A stretch of 51,846 bases of DNA. Origin: a virus. A program made the translations under genes and the position numbers. The stretch is from positions 1 to 51,846 of the IMG/VR virus record IMGVR_UViG_3300009176_000035; one strand, 5' to 3'. Under the pieces are notes generated by a model. That model worked only from the letters and a program-made list of their open reading frames with translations. It was not told the origin of the DNA and searched no databases. Positions 7,943-16,673 of the stretch are shown piece by piece; position 1 is the stretch's first letter; each line of letters begins with the position of its first letter.

Positions 7943-8068
7943 ATGTTCATGTGCAACGAGTGGATTTACGGCTCATTCCGACGCGCCTGGAGATGCTTAA
8001 TCTGGATCAAATATCCAGAGGACAAGCATTGGCATCTCCATTCGATCGAGTATGAGCCATCAAAATAG
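7943..8068 (+). CDS. Possible 41-residue basic/aromatic protein
   Basis: ATG 7943 has GGAG at a good distance (TTTGGAGTTACAG before the start). The product is rich in Trp, Tyr and His (MFMCNEWIYGSFRRAWRCL, ending HLHSIEYEPSK). The frame is open upstream to 7592, but that part is translated from the repeat element and looks unlike protein. It ends four bases before palindrome copy 2, as real genes do next to other copies. The function is unknown. Confidence 0.45.
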   Translation: MFMCNEWIYGSFRRAWRCLIWIKYPEDKHWHLHSIEYEPSK

Positions 8069-8072
8069 TAGC

Positions 8073-8111
8073 CTGGGTGGGTCGGTTCGATGTTCGAACC
8101 GACCCACCCAG
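8073..8111. repeat. Intergenic palindrome, copy 2 (perfect 18-bp stem)
   Basis: CTGGGTGGGTCGGTTCGA, spacer TGT, then its exact complement. This is the most perfect copy: 18 bp of uninterrupted pairing with a three-base loop. It lies four bases after a stop codon and 25 bases before the ATG at 8137. Confidence 0.95.
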
Positions 8112-8136
8112 CACAATCCAAAGAGGACATTCTACC

Positions 8137-8364
8137 ATGACTCTCCAAATCGACCTGGCGCGGCTTTGCGAAGCCCTCAGCCAGCAGGCCCTCGATGCTT
8201 CGCAGCTCGTCACCCAGGCCGAGAACCCAATCACCCTCCAGGCAAACTACACGGCCAGCATATTGCTCTATCGGCTATCCAGCGCCCTCGCAATAGCGGC
8301 CCAGGTCCAGGTCCAGACCCAGGTGGAGTTGCCTTCCCAGCCCCAGGAGAAACCCAATGAATGA
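8137..8364 (+). CDS. Small hypothetical helical protein
   Basis: A 75-residue protein. ATG 8137 has AGAGGA upstream; an earlier in-frame ATG lies inside the palindrome and is rejected. The product is a predicted amphipathic helix pair (LARLCEALSQQALDASQLV, then ASILLYRLSSALAIA) with a glutamine-rich end. Its stop overlaps the start region of the next gene. The function is unknown. Confidence 0.6.
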   Translation: MTLQIDLARLCEALSQQALDASQLVTQAENPITLQANYTASILLYRLSSALAIAAQVQVQTQVELPSQPQEKPNE

Positions 8365-8458
8365 TTATTCTCTCGGCCAAAAGCTAATCGGCCTAGCCTT
8401 CGTCGCATTCTTAATCTTCATGATGCTCCAGTCGGTGCACGAGCATGCAAGATTCTAG
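8357..8458 (+). CDS. 33-residue single-pass membrane peptide
   Basis: ATG 8357 lies seven bases after AGGAG and overlaps the end of the previous gene by eight bases. The product is MNDYSLGQ followed by the hydrophobic segment LIGLAFVAFLIFMMLQSV and a short His/Arg tail. One transmembrane helix is clear. It could be a holin-like or membrane-modulating peptide; position alone does not decide. Confidence 0.6.
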   Translation: MNDYSLGQKLIGLAFVAFLIFMMLQSVHEHARF

Positions 8459-8525
8459 CGGCAGGCGCAGTTCCAGGCACAGTTCCAGCTTAATCCAATT
8501 GGCGTATCACATCAGGACCATCCTC

Positions 8526-8858
8526 ATGCATCTCAAGTCCCCATCCTATCCGCTCCCCGGCTGGACCACCCAATGTTCAGGCGACCTCGGAATAGCAATC
8601 CAGGGCGGCCAGATCGTAGCCCAGGCTTTCATCCATCCAGAGTATTCCGGCCAGGAAGGCTTCGCCCTACCAACCGGCTTCATCCTCCACATCTTCGACA
8701 TCATCGCTGGAGGCCCACACCGAGTCATGCCCCTCGCCGAGGGCCTGGAGTATATGCAAGCCCTGGCTCGCCACTACTCAGCGCGAAGCACAGGTGCAGA
8801 TGCATCAACACTAACCGATGGAGCACCTCATGCCAATCACCCAAGCCCGAATGATTGA
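8526..8858 (+). CDS. Hypothetical protein
   Basis: A 110-residue product from ATG 8526 (AGGA upstream); an in-frame ATG at 8445 overlaps the preceding peptide gene and has a less protein-like N-terminus. The core reads WTTQCSGDLGIAIQGGQIV, then GFALPTGFILHIFDIIAGG, a compact alpha/beta pattern. The tail is Ser/Thr/Pro-rich and overlaps the next gene. The family is not recognised. Confidence 0.55.
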   Translation: MHLKSPSYPLPGWTTQCSGDLGIAIQGGQIVAQAFIHPEYSGQEGFALPTGFILHIFDIIAGGPHRVMPLAEGLEYMQALARHYSARSTGADASTLTDGAPHANHPSPND

Positions 8859-9288
8859 GCTCGCCACCGAATACGCCGCGGTCCTCCACGAGCGGGACGC
8901 CTTGCGCAACGAGCTAGCCGAGCGCATCGAACAGATCGCAAGCGGAGCGCTTCAACCCCAGGACGCCATGGCCATGCTAACTTCATACCTCGCCCTCCAA
9001 CCATCCACGCCGCCAATCGCCCTCAGGCTCGAGCAGCGCCATTTCTCCGTCAATTCTCGTCGGAATAGCCATAACAAAGAACGGGCTCGTCGGCGTCGGG
9101 AGACCGCTAGGGAGGACAATCCACCACTCGCCGTATTCGAGCGCCACTCCACGGCGCCATCCTCCCTAACCCGAGAGCTCTCCCTATCCGACATCCTCCC
9201 GGAGGCCTCGAGTCCTTCCGAGGATGATCTCGCATCATACCGAGCCTGGCTCAAGGGGGAAGAGCCCGAGGGCTTCATCCCAACGTAG
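8830..9288 (+). CDS. Hypothetical protein with coiled-coil and basic segment
   Basis: A 152-residue product. ATG 8830 is chosen because GGAG lies six bases before it; ATG 8818 is possible. The first 60 residues are helical (MIELATEYAAVLHERDALR), the middle is very basic (NKERARRRRETARED, residues about 80-95) and the C-terminus is acidic. The basic patch suggests nucleic acid contact, which is only an inference. It overlaps the previous gene by 29 bases. Confidence 0.6.
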   Translation: MPITQARMIELATEYAAVLHERDALRNELAERIEQIASGALQPQDAMAMLTSYLALQPSTPPIALRLEQRHFSVNSRRNSHNKERARRRRETAREDNPPLAVFERHSTAPSSLTRELSLSDILPEASSPSEDDLASYRAWLKGEEPEGFIPT

Positions 9289-9354
9289 GGGCTCGCGTTC
9301 CCCGCAGACTTTCGCCTGCGATCCGGCCCGCCTCGCCAACCTGGAGACCACTAA

Positions 9355-9423
9355 TTGACCTTTGCCCTGATCGCGACCCTGGCGCTCTTCTTCGCCGCCT
9401 ACCTGCTGGACGATGACGAGTGA
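9355..9423 (+). CDS. Possible 22-residue membrane peptide (TTG start)
   Basis: A TTG at 9355 has GGAG nine bases upstream and opens a short frame (TFALIATLALFFAAYLL, then DDDE) ending at TGA 9423. The product is one hydrophobic helix with an acidic end. It is very short and its translation is uncertain. Confidence 0.35.
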   Translation: MTFALIATLALFFAAYLLDDDE

Positions 9424-9446
9424 TCACCACACCCGTCCACAGACTG

Positions 9447-9465
9447 CCCGCACGGACGACCGACC
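9447..9465. repeat. 19-bp direct repeat, second copy
   Basis: This is identical to 7729-7747. It lies in the non-coding gap between the 22-residue frame and palindrome copy 3, close to a promoter. Confidence 0.85.
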
Positions 9466-9504
9466 ACCGAGCTCGTAACCGAGCCGGAACCCTAACTTAA
9501 CTCT

Positions 9505-9537
9505 GATGGGCGGGTTCGAACATCGAACCCGCCCATC
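9505..9537. repeat. Intergenic palindrome, copy 3 (perfect 15-bp stem)
   Basis: GATGGGCGGGTTCGA, spacer ACA, exact complement. The outer arm differs from copies 2 and 6 but is fully compensated, which supports pairing. A promoter follows at 9576-9604. Confidence 0.95.
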
Positions 9538-9575
9538 CATCTTGACCCACCCGCCGCGATTTCAGGGCGCCGCGC

Positions 9576-9604
9576 TTGACCGCCGCGTCGATTTGCCGTA
9601 GGAT
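9576..9604 (+). promoter_or_regulatory. Sigma-70-type promoter
   Basis: TTGACC (9576-9581), exactly 17 bases, TAGGAT (9599-9604). It lies between palindrome copy 3 and the gene at 9641 and can drive the accessory and spike genes that follow. Confidence 0.6.
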
Positions 9605-9640
9605 TGGATTAACCACAATCCAACCTGCGGAGCCAAGTCG

Positions 9641-10168
9641 ATGCCTTCCAAGTCTCGAGTCGTTTCGGACCACCGCAAGACCGAGGAAATTATCCAGTCC
9701 TACGGGCATGAGGTCAATAGTGAGACTCTAGCCCTATTCAATGGAGTGCTGCCCGAGCGGATCATCCAGACCCCAAGCTATGATACCGGAGCCCAGGCCG
9801 TGCGAGCGCGGGATGAGCTAGACCTCGCGGCGCCGCGAGCCATCGAGGATCTCGAGACCTCCCCAATCGACGGCCTCGCCCCAGCGGATATCTCGAAATC
9901 GAGAGATTCCAAGCCAGGTGGCCTTAATACTCTCGAAACTAAGCACGAGGCATCCGTAGTGGCCGCCCTCGAGCCCGAGCCACCGATCACCGGCCTAGAC
10001 GCCGGAACATTCATCACCCCAGAGCTTCCTCCAGCCGACCTCGGCGCCGCAACCAAGCGAGCGCCGCTATCGGATGAGGACAAGGCAAAGGCCCAGGCCA
10101 AAGCGGCGGAGGCCAAAGCCCAGGAGGAGAAGCGCAAGGCTGAGGCCAAGAAGACCGGGGCAGCTTAA
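9641..10168 (+). CDS. Hypothetical protein with Lys/Ala/Glu-rich tail
   Basis: A 175-residue product. The N-terminal 40 residues are the most protein-like (TEEIIQSYGHEVNSETLAL). The middle is Pro/Asp-rich and probably disordered, and the last 35 residues are a highly charged helix (SDEDKAKAQAKAAEAKAQ and on). It is the first gene after a good promoter. The tail could bind nucleic acid or membranes; the function is unknown. Confidence 0.65.
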   Translation: MPSKSRVVSDHRKTEEIIQSYGHEVNSETLALFNGVLPERIIQTPSYDTGAQAVRARDELDLAAPRAIEDLETSPIDGLAPADISKSRDSKPGGLNTLETKHEASVVAALEPEPPITGLDAGTFITPELPPADLGAATKRAPLSDEDKAKAQAKAAEAKAQEEKRKAEAKKTGAA

Positions 10169-10214
10169 CCCATAGGTGGAGTCTAGTCGCTTAACCCATA
10201 GGTGGAGTCTAGTC
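10163..10214. repeat. 26-bp tandem repeat carrying stop and Shine-Dalgarno
   Basis: Two exact 26-bp units (10163-10188, 10189-10214) begin GCTTAACCC and contain GGTGGAG. The first unit includes the TAA of the upstream gene; the second places GGAG in front of the ATG at 10216. It is a recent duplication of a stop-plus-ribosome-binding module. Confidence 0.9.
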
Positions 10215-10215
10215 T

Positions 10216-10383
10216 ATGTCCATGAGCCTAATCTTCTGGATTCTCATGCTCCTATGGCTAGTCTTCAGCATAGCGGCGCACTGGGGGCCAGCTGGCCCCT
10301 ATTGGGTCTGGGGAAACTCCGCCCTCCTCTTCATCCTATTCTTGCTCCTCGGATGGCAGGTCTTCGGGGCGCCAGTCAAGTAA
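10216..10383 (+). CDS. 55-residue protein with two membrane segments
   Basis: ATG 10216, with GGAG at good distance in the second tandem unit. The product has two hydrophobic stretches, LIFWILMLLWLVFSIA and ALLFILFLLLGWQVF, joined by a short loop with Gly/Pro/Trp, and a short basic end. Two helices and small size fit a class II holin or another membrane modulator. It lies just before the spike genes, and no endolysin is adjacent, so the assignment stays open. Confidence 0.65.
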   Translation: MSMSLIFWILMLLWLVFSIAAHWGPAGPYWVWGNSALLFILFLLLGWQVFGAPVK

Positions 10384-10424
10384 TCGGAACAAGTGCGGGT
10401 CAAGTACGGGTGGAGCTCAGCTGA

Positions 10425-13022
10425 ATGCCATTCGAGCGGGAATACCTAACTTACGTCCAGCTCCCTTCCGAGCACGAGTTCGAAACGGGGGCTTCGGCCC
10501 CCTGGCATCCAATCCCCGGAACCCGCATTCGCACCATCGCGGCTCACCCGGCGGGCCATCTCCAGTCCCGTGAGTTGGCCCGCCGCATCTACCCAACCTA
10601 CCCTCTCCGCACAGACCAGATCTCCGGAATCGGCGGAGTGCCAGCACCAGCCTCGATCCAGCCCCCGCCGCCGCCGGAACCCGAACCCTCCCCGGGACCA
10701 CCAGGACCACCGGGTCCGCAGGGTCCTCCAGGATCAGCCGGGCCTCCAGGGCCTCCAGGCCCCATTGGCGCTCCTGGTCCTCCCGGCCCAATAACCGGCT
10801 GGCTCTACGCCTCGCAGGAGGGCATAGAGGAGGATGATGGCCATACTGACTCAACGGACGCCCTCGTTGCGGCGTGCATCAAGGCCATCGCGCAGGGCAA
10901 GCCCCTCCTCTTGGACCGCCACAAGATCAGGTCGAGTAAACAGTTCCTCCTCCAGAACCTAGCCCCGTTCAGCAACCTTGCAATCTACAGTTTCATCGGC
11001 ACGAAAATAATAATCTCCGCTGGAACCAACGCCAACCCCTGGGGCAGCATAACAGGCACCCGGGTGGACGGAACTCTTCCAGTCCATTTCTGCGAGAACT
11101 CCGGCTTCAACAATGTAGATAAATTTCCGAAGACCCAGCTCATGGCAGACACCGGCCCTGGCTGGACCCTCCCAGTCGAGTCCACGGCGGACATCCAGCC
11201 AGGCTACCTCATCCAGATTCTATCCAAGCGCCTCCCGATCTGCGAGCATCGCTTCAGCACATACTACAGCGAGACCAACCGGGTCCGCTCCATCCAGCCG
11301 GGCAACGTAATCGAGCTAGACGAGAAGCTTCGGCACCGCTACCGAGTCGGAGTGCTCCATTCGACCACCATCGCGGCGGCGTCGAATATTCCTGACCCAG
11401 CGCATCCAGGCTCCGGTAAGTGCACCATCACCCTGGCTTCGCCGCCACCTCCCGATTTGCTCGACCACATGCATGGACTTCTAGTCACCACTACCGGAGT
11501 CGAGCGGAACATCCAGTGGTGGGACGCCGCAACCAATACGCTGAGCTTCCCATACGGCGGCACCTGGGACCCCCTCCCATATTCGCCCCTCCCTACCGTC
11601 GGCTCATCCATCACCCTATCCGCCGAAACCTACGTCCTCGTCATCGCGCCAATCTTCGTCACTCTCTGGGGCTTCACCATCGATGCCACGGAGGACCTTG
11701 GCGGCACGATGCGTGGCCTTTCGCTCCATTACATCGACCAGCTGAAGATCCAAGACGTCGGAGCTATCAATTGCCAGGCGTGGGGATTCAACATAGGAGA
11801 TTGTTTCGAGCCGCAGATTCGATTCTCCCGCACCGACCGCTCGAATTACGAGTCGCTCGGCTACACCATGATTATCCATAGTAACCGGAACACTTCAATC
11901 GATGGCTTTTACGCCCACAATTCTCGCCGCATGTTCGACGGTGGCGGCCAAGTCCAGGACATCGGAGCCAGGGTCACCAACTTCCAGGTCTCCGGTGGAT
12001 GGAAGGCCAACACCGGAGTGGAATGGGACTCCGAGGACGAGATCAATTACGGCGCGGGGGACCATGGAGGGTGCCTGGATTGGACCTGGGAGAACGGAAC
12101 CATCAGAAATGTGAAAACTGGAATAATATTCCGAGGCGGAGCGGAAACAGTCCGCAACGTCAAGTTTGAGGGCTTCATTTCGCAGCTATTCTTATTCGGC
12201 GCTGGCTATGGCCGGAACATAGAGAACATCTATGTTAATGATGGGCTCGGGGACGCAGACTTTCTCGATGAGGAAGGCGGCGTCCATTACGCCGACTACG
12301 GCAAGCCGTGCCTCGCTCTCGTCCAGATTTGGCAATTCGCCCGAAGCGGCTTCGCTCACCAAGGCCCTGGAGAAATCCGGAACATAACCATCAACGGGAC
12401 GCTCAGCACGCTTGTGAACTTCGACAGCGGCGGAGAGCTCGGTCTCGAAATATCCGACTGGGTCATAGATGGCATCACTTTCCGTTCTCAGCGAAACTCC
12501 GGCAACGCCCGAATCTTCATCTCAGGCACCTCCTCCGACGATGCCTTCACGCCAGAAGTTTGCCTCCTCCGTAACTTCACCGTCCAGAACATCGTCAACT
12601 ACTATCGCGGGAGCGGCTCCTATTCAGAGTCCCGCGTCGTCAAGCTGGCTCACAACAGCTGGATGCGAATGGGCCACCACAGGTTCAGGTTTCGTCTCAG
12701 CGACGATCAGGTGCTAGTATTCCCATTCGCCGGCTCGAAGTCCGGCATCGATCCAGGCAACCTTTTCCGGGTGCTTCTCTTCCCCTCCGCGCCAGCGGTC
12801 TCCGATTGGTTCGCCGACATAATCTGCGATCCTGGCACGCACACAATATTCCGAGAGATCACTCCAGTCGTAAACGTCAAGGTGGTCGATCCAGACATCA
12901 TCGGAATCTCAGACCTAGACGGATTCCTGAACATCGGTCGAGATTCGGATGGTGACATAGGCTTCACCATGAGGAACCGCCTAGGGGGAGAAATCTGGGG
13001 AGTCCTTGAGGTGAGTCAATGA
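10425..13022 (+). CDS. Tail spike with collagen-like linker and beta-helix
   Basis: An 865-residue protein (GGAG nine bases before ATG). Residues 1-70 form an N-terminal module ([33 protein letters not shown]) shared with the gene at 13272. Residues about 85-125 are G-P-x collagen-like repeats. The rest is a beta-helix body with repeated [13 protein letters not shown]- and [11 protein letters not shown]-type strands, and an [16 protein letters not shown] entry typical of pectate-lyase-3 proteins. I infer an anchor domain, a trimeric collagen stalk and a receptor-binding or depolymerase body. It is encoded on the early strand, away from the late operon. Confidence 0.8.
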   Translation: MPFEREYLTYVQLPSEHEFETGASAPWHPIPGTRIRTIAAHPAGHLQSRELARRIYPTYPLRTDQISGIGGVPAPASIQPPPPPEPEPSPGPPGPPGPQGPPGSAGPPGPPGPIGAPGPPGPITGWLYASQEGIEEDDGHTDSTDALVAACIKAIAQGKPLLLDRHKIRSSKQFLLQNLAPFSNLAIYSFIGTKIIISAGTNANPWGSITGTRVDGTLPVHFCENSGFNNVDKFPKTQLMADTGPGWTLPVESTADIQPGYLIQILSKRLPICEHRFSTYYSETNRVRSIQPGNVIELDEKLRHRYRVGVLHSTTIAAASNIPDPAHPGSGKCTITLASPPPPDLLDHMHGLLVTTTGVERNIQWWDAATNTLSFPYGGTWDPLPYSPLPTVGSSITLSAETYVLVIAPIFVTLWGFTIDATEDLGGTMRGLSLHYIDQLKIQDVGAINCQAWGFNIGDCFEPQIRFSRTDRSNYESLGYTMIIHSNRNTSIDGFYAHNSRRMFDGGGQVQDIGARVTNFQVSGGWKANTGVEWDSEDEINYGAGDHGGCLDWTWENGTIRNVKTGIIFRGGAETVRNVKFEGFISQLFLFGAGYGRNIENIYVNDGLGDADFLDEEGGVHYADYGKPCLALVQIWQFARSGFAHQGPGEIRNITINGTLSTLVNFDSGGELGLEISDWVIDGITFRSQRNSGNARIFISGTSSDDAFTPEVCLLRNFTVQNIVNYYRGSGSYSESRVVKLAHNSWMRMGHHRFRFRLSDDQVLVFPFAGSKSGIDPGNLFRVLLFPSAPAVSDWFADIICDPGTHTIFREITPVVNVKVVDPDIIGISDLDGFLNIGRDSDGDIGFTMRNRLGGEIWGVLEVSQ

Positions 13023-13066
13023 GGAGGGCGGAGGGCGAGTCAATGAGCCAGGAGGGTGAGTCAATG
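13011..13066. repeat. Triplicated ribosome-binding/start module
   Basis: GTGAGTCAATGAG or GCGAGTCAATGAG occurs three times in a row, each with a GGAGGG- or GAGG-type sequence before it, placing in-frame ATG codons at 13019, 13043 and 13064. The first overlaps the TGA of the spike gene. Confidence 0.8.
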
Positions 13067-13285
13067 AGCCAGCTGGAGGTGCTTAGCCAGATCCGAGAGG
13101 GCTCGGTCTACGGCGATGGCACAACGTTCCGCTACCATGGAACCGACATCTCAACCGGTGTTCTGTCGGCCCTCCAGCAGGGCCTAGCCATCTGTCTCCC
13201 CCTCGAGGCGGTCAGCTTAACCAGAGCCGGTCTCGCCCACCAGGCGATGCTCAGGAATAGCGGAGAGCCCGATGCTCAAGAATAG
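13064..13285 (+). CDS. Small hypothetical protein with three possible starts
   Basis: A 73-residue product from ATG 13064 (GGAGGG seven bases upstream); starts at 13043 and 13019 would add 7 and 15 residues that merely repeat SMSQ/EGE. The body (QLEVLSQIREGSVYGDG, then SALQQGLAICLPLEAV) is a mixed alpha/beta pattern. It sits between two spike genes and overlaps the second by 14 bases. It could be a spike chaperone or linker; this is only inferred from position. Confidence 0.6.
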   Translation: MSQLEVLSQIREGSVYGDGTTFRYHGTDISTGVLSALQQGLAICLPLEAVSLTRAGLAHQAMLRNSGEPDAQE

Positions 13286-13790
13286 TTACCTGAGCTATGT
13301 CCAGCTCCCATCAGAGTCCGAGCTCGACTCGCCCCAATGGCACCCAATACCGACATCTCGCGTCCTCACGAATGAACAGCACCCGACCGGCAAGATCCGC
13401 TCCCGCGACATGGCCCGATCAATCTACCCAACCTATCCCCTCAAGACCGAGTGGACCACCGCCCCCGACACCTCTGGTCCTCCAGGGCCAGTCGGACCCC
13501 CTGGTCCTCCAGGCCCGGCCGGACCAATCGGCCCTCCCGGCGCACCATTCCCCCCAGGCGCGGTCACAGCGCGTCAGTGGCAACTTGCCTTGAGTTCAAG
13601 TGGAGTTTATTCTCAGGTCCGAGATGCCATCCCGACCTCAGGAGATGTCCACATCCAGTGGTTCGCCGCCGGCTTCATCCAGCCCCCGCCGGTCATCGAT
13701 CCACTCTGGACATTCACCCAAGGAGTACTATCATACTCCAACGCCCAGATGCTAGACCTGCACACAAGTGCCATGGGCATGGCGCCCTAG
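13272..13790 (+). CDS. Short spike-like protein with collagen repeats
   Basis: A 172-residue protein. The N-terminal 60 residues are a paralogue of the spike at 10425 (YLSYVQLPSESEL, WHPIPTSRV, MARSIYPTYPL). Residues about 68-100 are G-P-x repeats and the last 70 are a short domain (TARQWQLALSSSGVYSQVR). It lacks any beta-helix body, so it is either an adaptor carrying the next spike or a shortened copy of the larger gene. The next gene starts 95 bases later, after palindrome copy 4. Confidence 0.7.
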   Translation: MLKNSYLSYVQLPSESELDSPQWHPIPTSRVLTNEQHPTGKIRSRDMARSIYPTYPLKTEWTTAPDTSGPPGPVGPPGPPGPAGPIGPPGAPFPPGAVTARQWQLALSSSGVYSQVRDAIPTSGDVHIQWFAAGFIQPPPVIDPLWTFTQGVLSYSNAQMLDLHTSAMGMAP

Positions 13791-13823
13791 GCACAGGCAC
13801 AGAATAGAATATTCGCAACTGTG

Positions 13824-13855
13824 GTGGGATGGTTCGAACATCGAACCCGCCCATC
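13824..13855. repeat. Intergenic palindrome, copy 4
   Basis: GTGGGATGGTTCGA, spacer ACA, TCGAACCCGCCCATC. The core pairs; the outer arms are of two different types. It lies 33 bases after a stop and 29 bases before the ATG at 13885. Confidence 0.9.
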
Positions 13856-13884
13856 CATAACAACCCAACCTTGAGGCCCCAGCC

Positions 13885-16176
13885 ATGTCCAAGCACATCG
13901 GAACCTTCAGTGAACTTCATGGCCCCAAGGGCCGCATCCTCACCGAGTACGTGGATGAGAACATCCCCCTGCTATGGGACTCCGTCCCCGAGACCATCGT
14001 AGATGTGCAGAATACTGGGACTTACTACACCGGAAATCTTCCAGATTGGGGGCCGCAGGCATCAATCAACTACTACCCAGTTAATAAGCTTCTCTGGTTC
14101 TCCCCCCACGTGCCCAACAACTCGAGTGCCAGTCTATCCATTTCCGGCCTCTTGCCTCTCCCTCTCACCCTTGCCGACGGTATCACCTCCATCACCGCCG
14201 GCCAAATGGTCCCAGGGGCAGTCTACTTGCTTCGAGTTGGAGGACCAGCCGGAACCAGCGGGTCCTTCTTCGAAGTGGTCTCCCTCTCCGGACCTCCAGG
14301 CCCTCCAGGCACCTCAGTCCTCAACCGGACCCAGCTTGCCCAGCTTCCAACCACCTACCAGGCAGTCTTCCTCCTCGAGTCTGGTCGCCAGGGCATGTTC
14401 CAGTGGAGGGCCCAAGACCTCCACACCCAAGTGGCCGCCGATCCGGCGCAGGGAGTCTACGTTCCGCAGATCGGCCAGTCCGGCTCCGCCGGCGCATGGG
14501 TCCGAGTCTACGACGGGCCGCTCATGGCCACCTGGTTCGGAGCGGTGCCAGACGGGGTGCAGGACAGCACCGCTGCCCTAACCGGAATGCTCAGCCTGGT
14601 AACCACCATCGGCGGCATGGCCAGGTTTAATAGTGGAGGCCCTCTTGGGGACAAGTACATGTCGGGCAGATTGCTCATCCAGGGCCCAAATACTGTCCCA
14701 TTCGGCCTCGAGTGCGATCCGAATACTTGGCTCTTCAAAGCCACCTTGACCCATTTCAACCAGCTAGACATCTACAATTGTGAGAACGTAACCTTAGGCA
14801 ATCTCAATTTCAACATGAGACAGAGCGAGGATCCAGTAATCTTCGATCCGACTAACCCATTGGCTGACGACATCGGAAATGTTGGAGAGAATCAAGGAAC
14901 CGCTCTCACCATCAAGCAATGCAATTACGTGAGCCACACCGGCAAGATCAGAGCCCACGACATGTACATCGGGGTGCTCATCTATGACCCTGATGAGCTT
15001 CCAGCGCCGATATACCACGATGTGACGCTAGATTACCTCGAGCTTCGCTGCCACATCGAGCTCGATTCGAGCGGCAAAATAATCTCGGGCGGCTGGTCCC
15101 GGCTCGGCATCCTAATAGTAAACATGCAGCACAGCGGAGTCCGATTCGTCGATGTCGAGGGGGTGATGACTCGAAACCCCGGCTTCGCCATCGAGCTCAA
15201 GTCCAACTGTCTCGATTGCTGGTACGGCAGCTTCATAGCAAAGCACTGCTACTTCGCCGTCTCCGCCGCGGGGAGTAACATGGAGGATGAAGTTGATCTG
15301 ATAGATGCTAAGAATTGCTGGTTCGGTCCAGGCCTGGCCGACCGGTGCAGGAACGCAATAGTTTTAAGTCACGCCCAGCGGGTCACCTTCTCCCACATCC
15401 GAGCTCGTCACTATCCATTCCCGGAGTTCGACGACACAACTCGCGGACCGCAGCCTCACATGATACAGATGACCGGGCTCACCAGTGACTGCACGGTCAT
15501 CTGTGAAATAATCGAGTGGGACGAAGGCCCAGACAACATCCCGCCAATCTTGCTTGGCGGGGACCGCTGCTCCGTCATCGTGCCGATGATCAACAACAAT
15601 GTTCCTGTCTATGCCGAGATCTCGGCCGGAACGGCGCACTCCTCCATCTCCATCTGGCACGACGCGAGCTTGAGCACTGGACCAAACATCAGTGCTAAAT
15701 TCACCGACCTCTCCCTCGATCCGACGAACAACTATTACGTAGGTGGCGGTGGCTTCGCCTGGAGGCAAGGGCCTGAGGGCGGAGTCAAGATCGACAGCAA
15801 TGAGCTAAGCGTGAAGGTCAACAACGCCGGCCTCCCCGGCTTCACTGGCCAGGGCTACCTCGAGCTATCGTCAGAGGCCTACCAGATAGGTCTCCAGATC
15901 CTGGTCCCAGTCACCGGCTTCAGCCAGACCATCCCAGGCCACATCGGAGTCTACGTTCTCGAGCCGGCGGGCACCCTCGCAGCCGGCACTCTCCGCCTCC
16001 CTGCCTCCCCACCTGACGGCAAGCAGCAGACCATCACCAGCACCCAGACCATCACCTCGCTTACCCTGAGCACTTCCGACGGAAGCACCATCATAGGTGG
16101 CGTCACCACCCTAGCGGCGAACACGCCGATCAGGTACGTTTATAACCTCGCAAACACTAAGTGGTATCGGGCATAG
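13885..16176 (+). CDS. Tail spike, pectate-lyase-3-like
   Basis: A 763-residue protein. Residues 1-135 form an N-terminal region (MSKHIGTFSELHGPKGRIL) unlike that of the other plus-strand spikes. A very short collagen-like GPPGPPG follows near residue 136. From about residue 210, ATWFGAVPDGVQDSTAAL is a clear pectate-lyase-3-type entry, followed by beta-helix strands (ENVTLGNLNFNMRQ, GVRFVDVEGVMTRNPG). A C-terminal small beta domain is rich in Thr (TITSTQTITSLTLSTSDG). I infer a host-recognition spike, possibly with depolymerase activity. Confidence 0.8.
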   Translation: MSKHIGTFSELHGPKGRILTEYVDENIPLLWDSVPETIVDVQNTGTYYTGNLPDWGPQASINYYPVNKLLWFSPHVPNNSSASLSISGLLPLPLTLADGITSITAGQMVPGAVYLLRVGGPAGTSGSFFEVVSLSGPPGPPGTSVLNRTQLAQLPTTYQAVFLLESGRQGMFQWRAQDLHTQVAADPAQGVYVPQIGQSGSAGAWVRVYDGPLMATWFGAVPDGVQDSTAALTGMLSLVTTIGGMARFNSGGPLGDKYMSGRLLIQGPNTVPFGLECDPNTWLFKATLTHFNQLDIYNCENVTLGNLNFNMRQSEDPVIFDPTNPLADDIGNVGENQGTALTIKQCNYVSHTGKIRAHDMYIGVLIYDPDELPAPIYHDVTLDYLELRCHIELDSSGKIISGGWSRLGILIVNMQHSGVRFVDVEGVMTRNPGFAIELKSNCLDCWYGSFIAKHCYFAVSAAGSNMEDEVDLIDAKNCWFGPGLADRCRNAIVLSHAQRVTFSHIRARHYPFPEFDDTTRGPQPHMIQMTGLTSDCTVICEIIEWDEGPDNIPPILLGGDRCSVIVPMINNNVPVYAEISAGTAHSSISIWHDASLSTGPNISAKFTDLSLDPTNNYYVGGGGFAWRQGPEGGVKIDSNELSVKVNNAGLPGFTGQGYLELSSEAYQIGLQILVPVTGFSQTIPGHIGVYVLEPAGTLAAGTLRLPASPPDGKQQTITSTQTITSLTLSTSDGSTIIGGVTTLAANTPIRYVYNLANTKWYRA

Positions 16177-16231
16177 GATGAGGCATAGGGTGAGGGCAAG
16201 CCACCGGCACTCCATGATCTCATAAAATGAT

Positions 16232-16260
16232 TTGACATCGATGCGGCGTTGTGTCACAAT
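16232..16260 (+). promoter_or_regulatory. Sigma-70-type promoter of the replication block
   Basis: TTGACA (16232-16237), 17 bases, CACAAT (16255-16260). The leader that follows (CATTCTTAACAGGAGTC) nearly matches that of the promoter at 22742 and supplies the ribosome-binding site for the gene at 16284. Confidence 0.7.
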
Positions 16261-16283
16261 GGCATTCTTAACAGGAGTCCGTT

Positions 16284-16673
16284 ATGACACAACAGTTCAT
16301 GGCCCCCCTCGTGGGGATGCGTTTCAGGCCGCCGGCCCTCACCATAATCCAGGGATTGGGCCAGGATCAGCCGCTCGTCCTCCATCGGGAGCCGGAGAAC
16401 AGCTTTGATGAAAATGCTGTTGCGGTCTACATGCCCCCGGACTGGAGTGAGCAGCTCCCCGACCTCTTCCAGGAGGCCAGTGCTGAGGCCCAATCTCTCG
16501 GCACGCCGCTTAACCCAACTCTTACCCACCTGGGCTACATCGCCCGAGATTATGCGAAGAGATGGGCGCCGCTCCTTGATCAGGGACAGCCTCCAGAGGC
16601 CAAGCTCATCTTCTCCCTCGCCGGATCGCCGGTCGTTTCGTGGGGCGAGGGCGAGCTCGAGGAAACGACATGA
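16284..16673 (+). CDS. HIRAN-domain protein
   Basis: A 129-residue protein. VGMRFRPPALTII, LHREPENSFDENAVAVYMP and HLGYIARDYAKRWAPLL match the HIRAN domain pattern (residues about 8-100), including the DxNAV core. HIRAN domains bind 3' ends of single-stranded DNA at stalled forks in helicases such as HLTF; single-domain phage versions are known but their role is not. As the first gene after the promoter it heads the replication/repair operon. AGGAG precedes the ATG. Confidence 0.8.
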   Translation: MTQQFMAPLVGMRFRPPALTIIQGLGQDQPLVLHREPENSFDENAVAVYMPPDWSEQLPDLFQEASAEAQSLGTPLNPTLTHLGYIARDYAKRWAPLLDQGQPPEAKLIFSLAGSPVVSWGEGELEETT

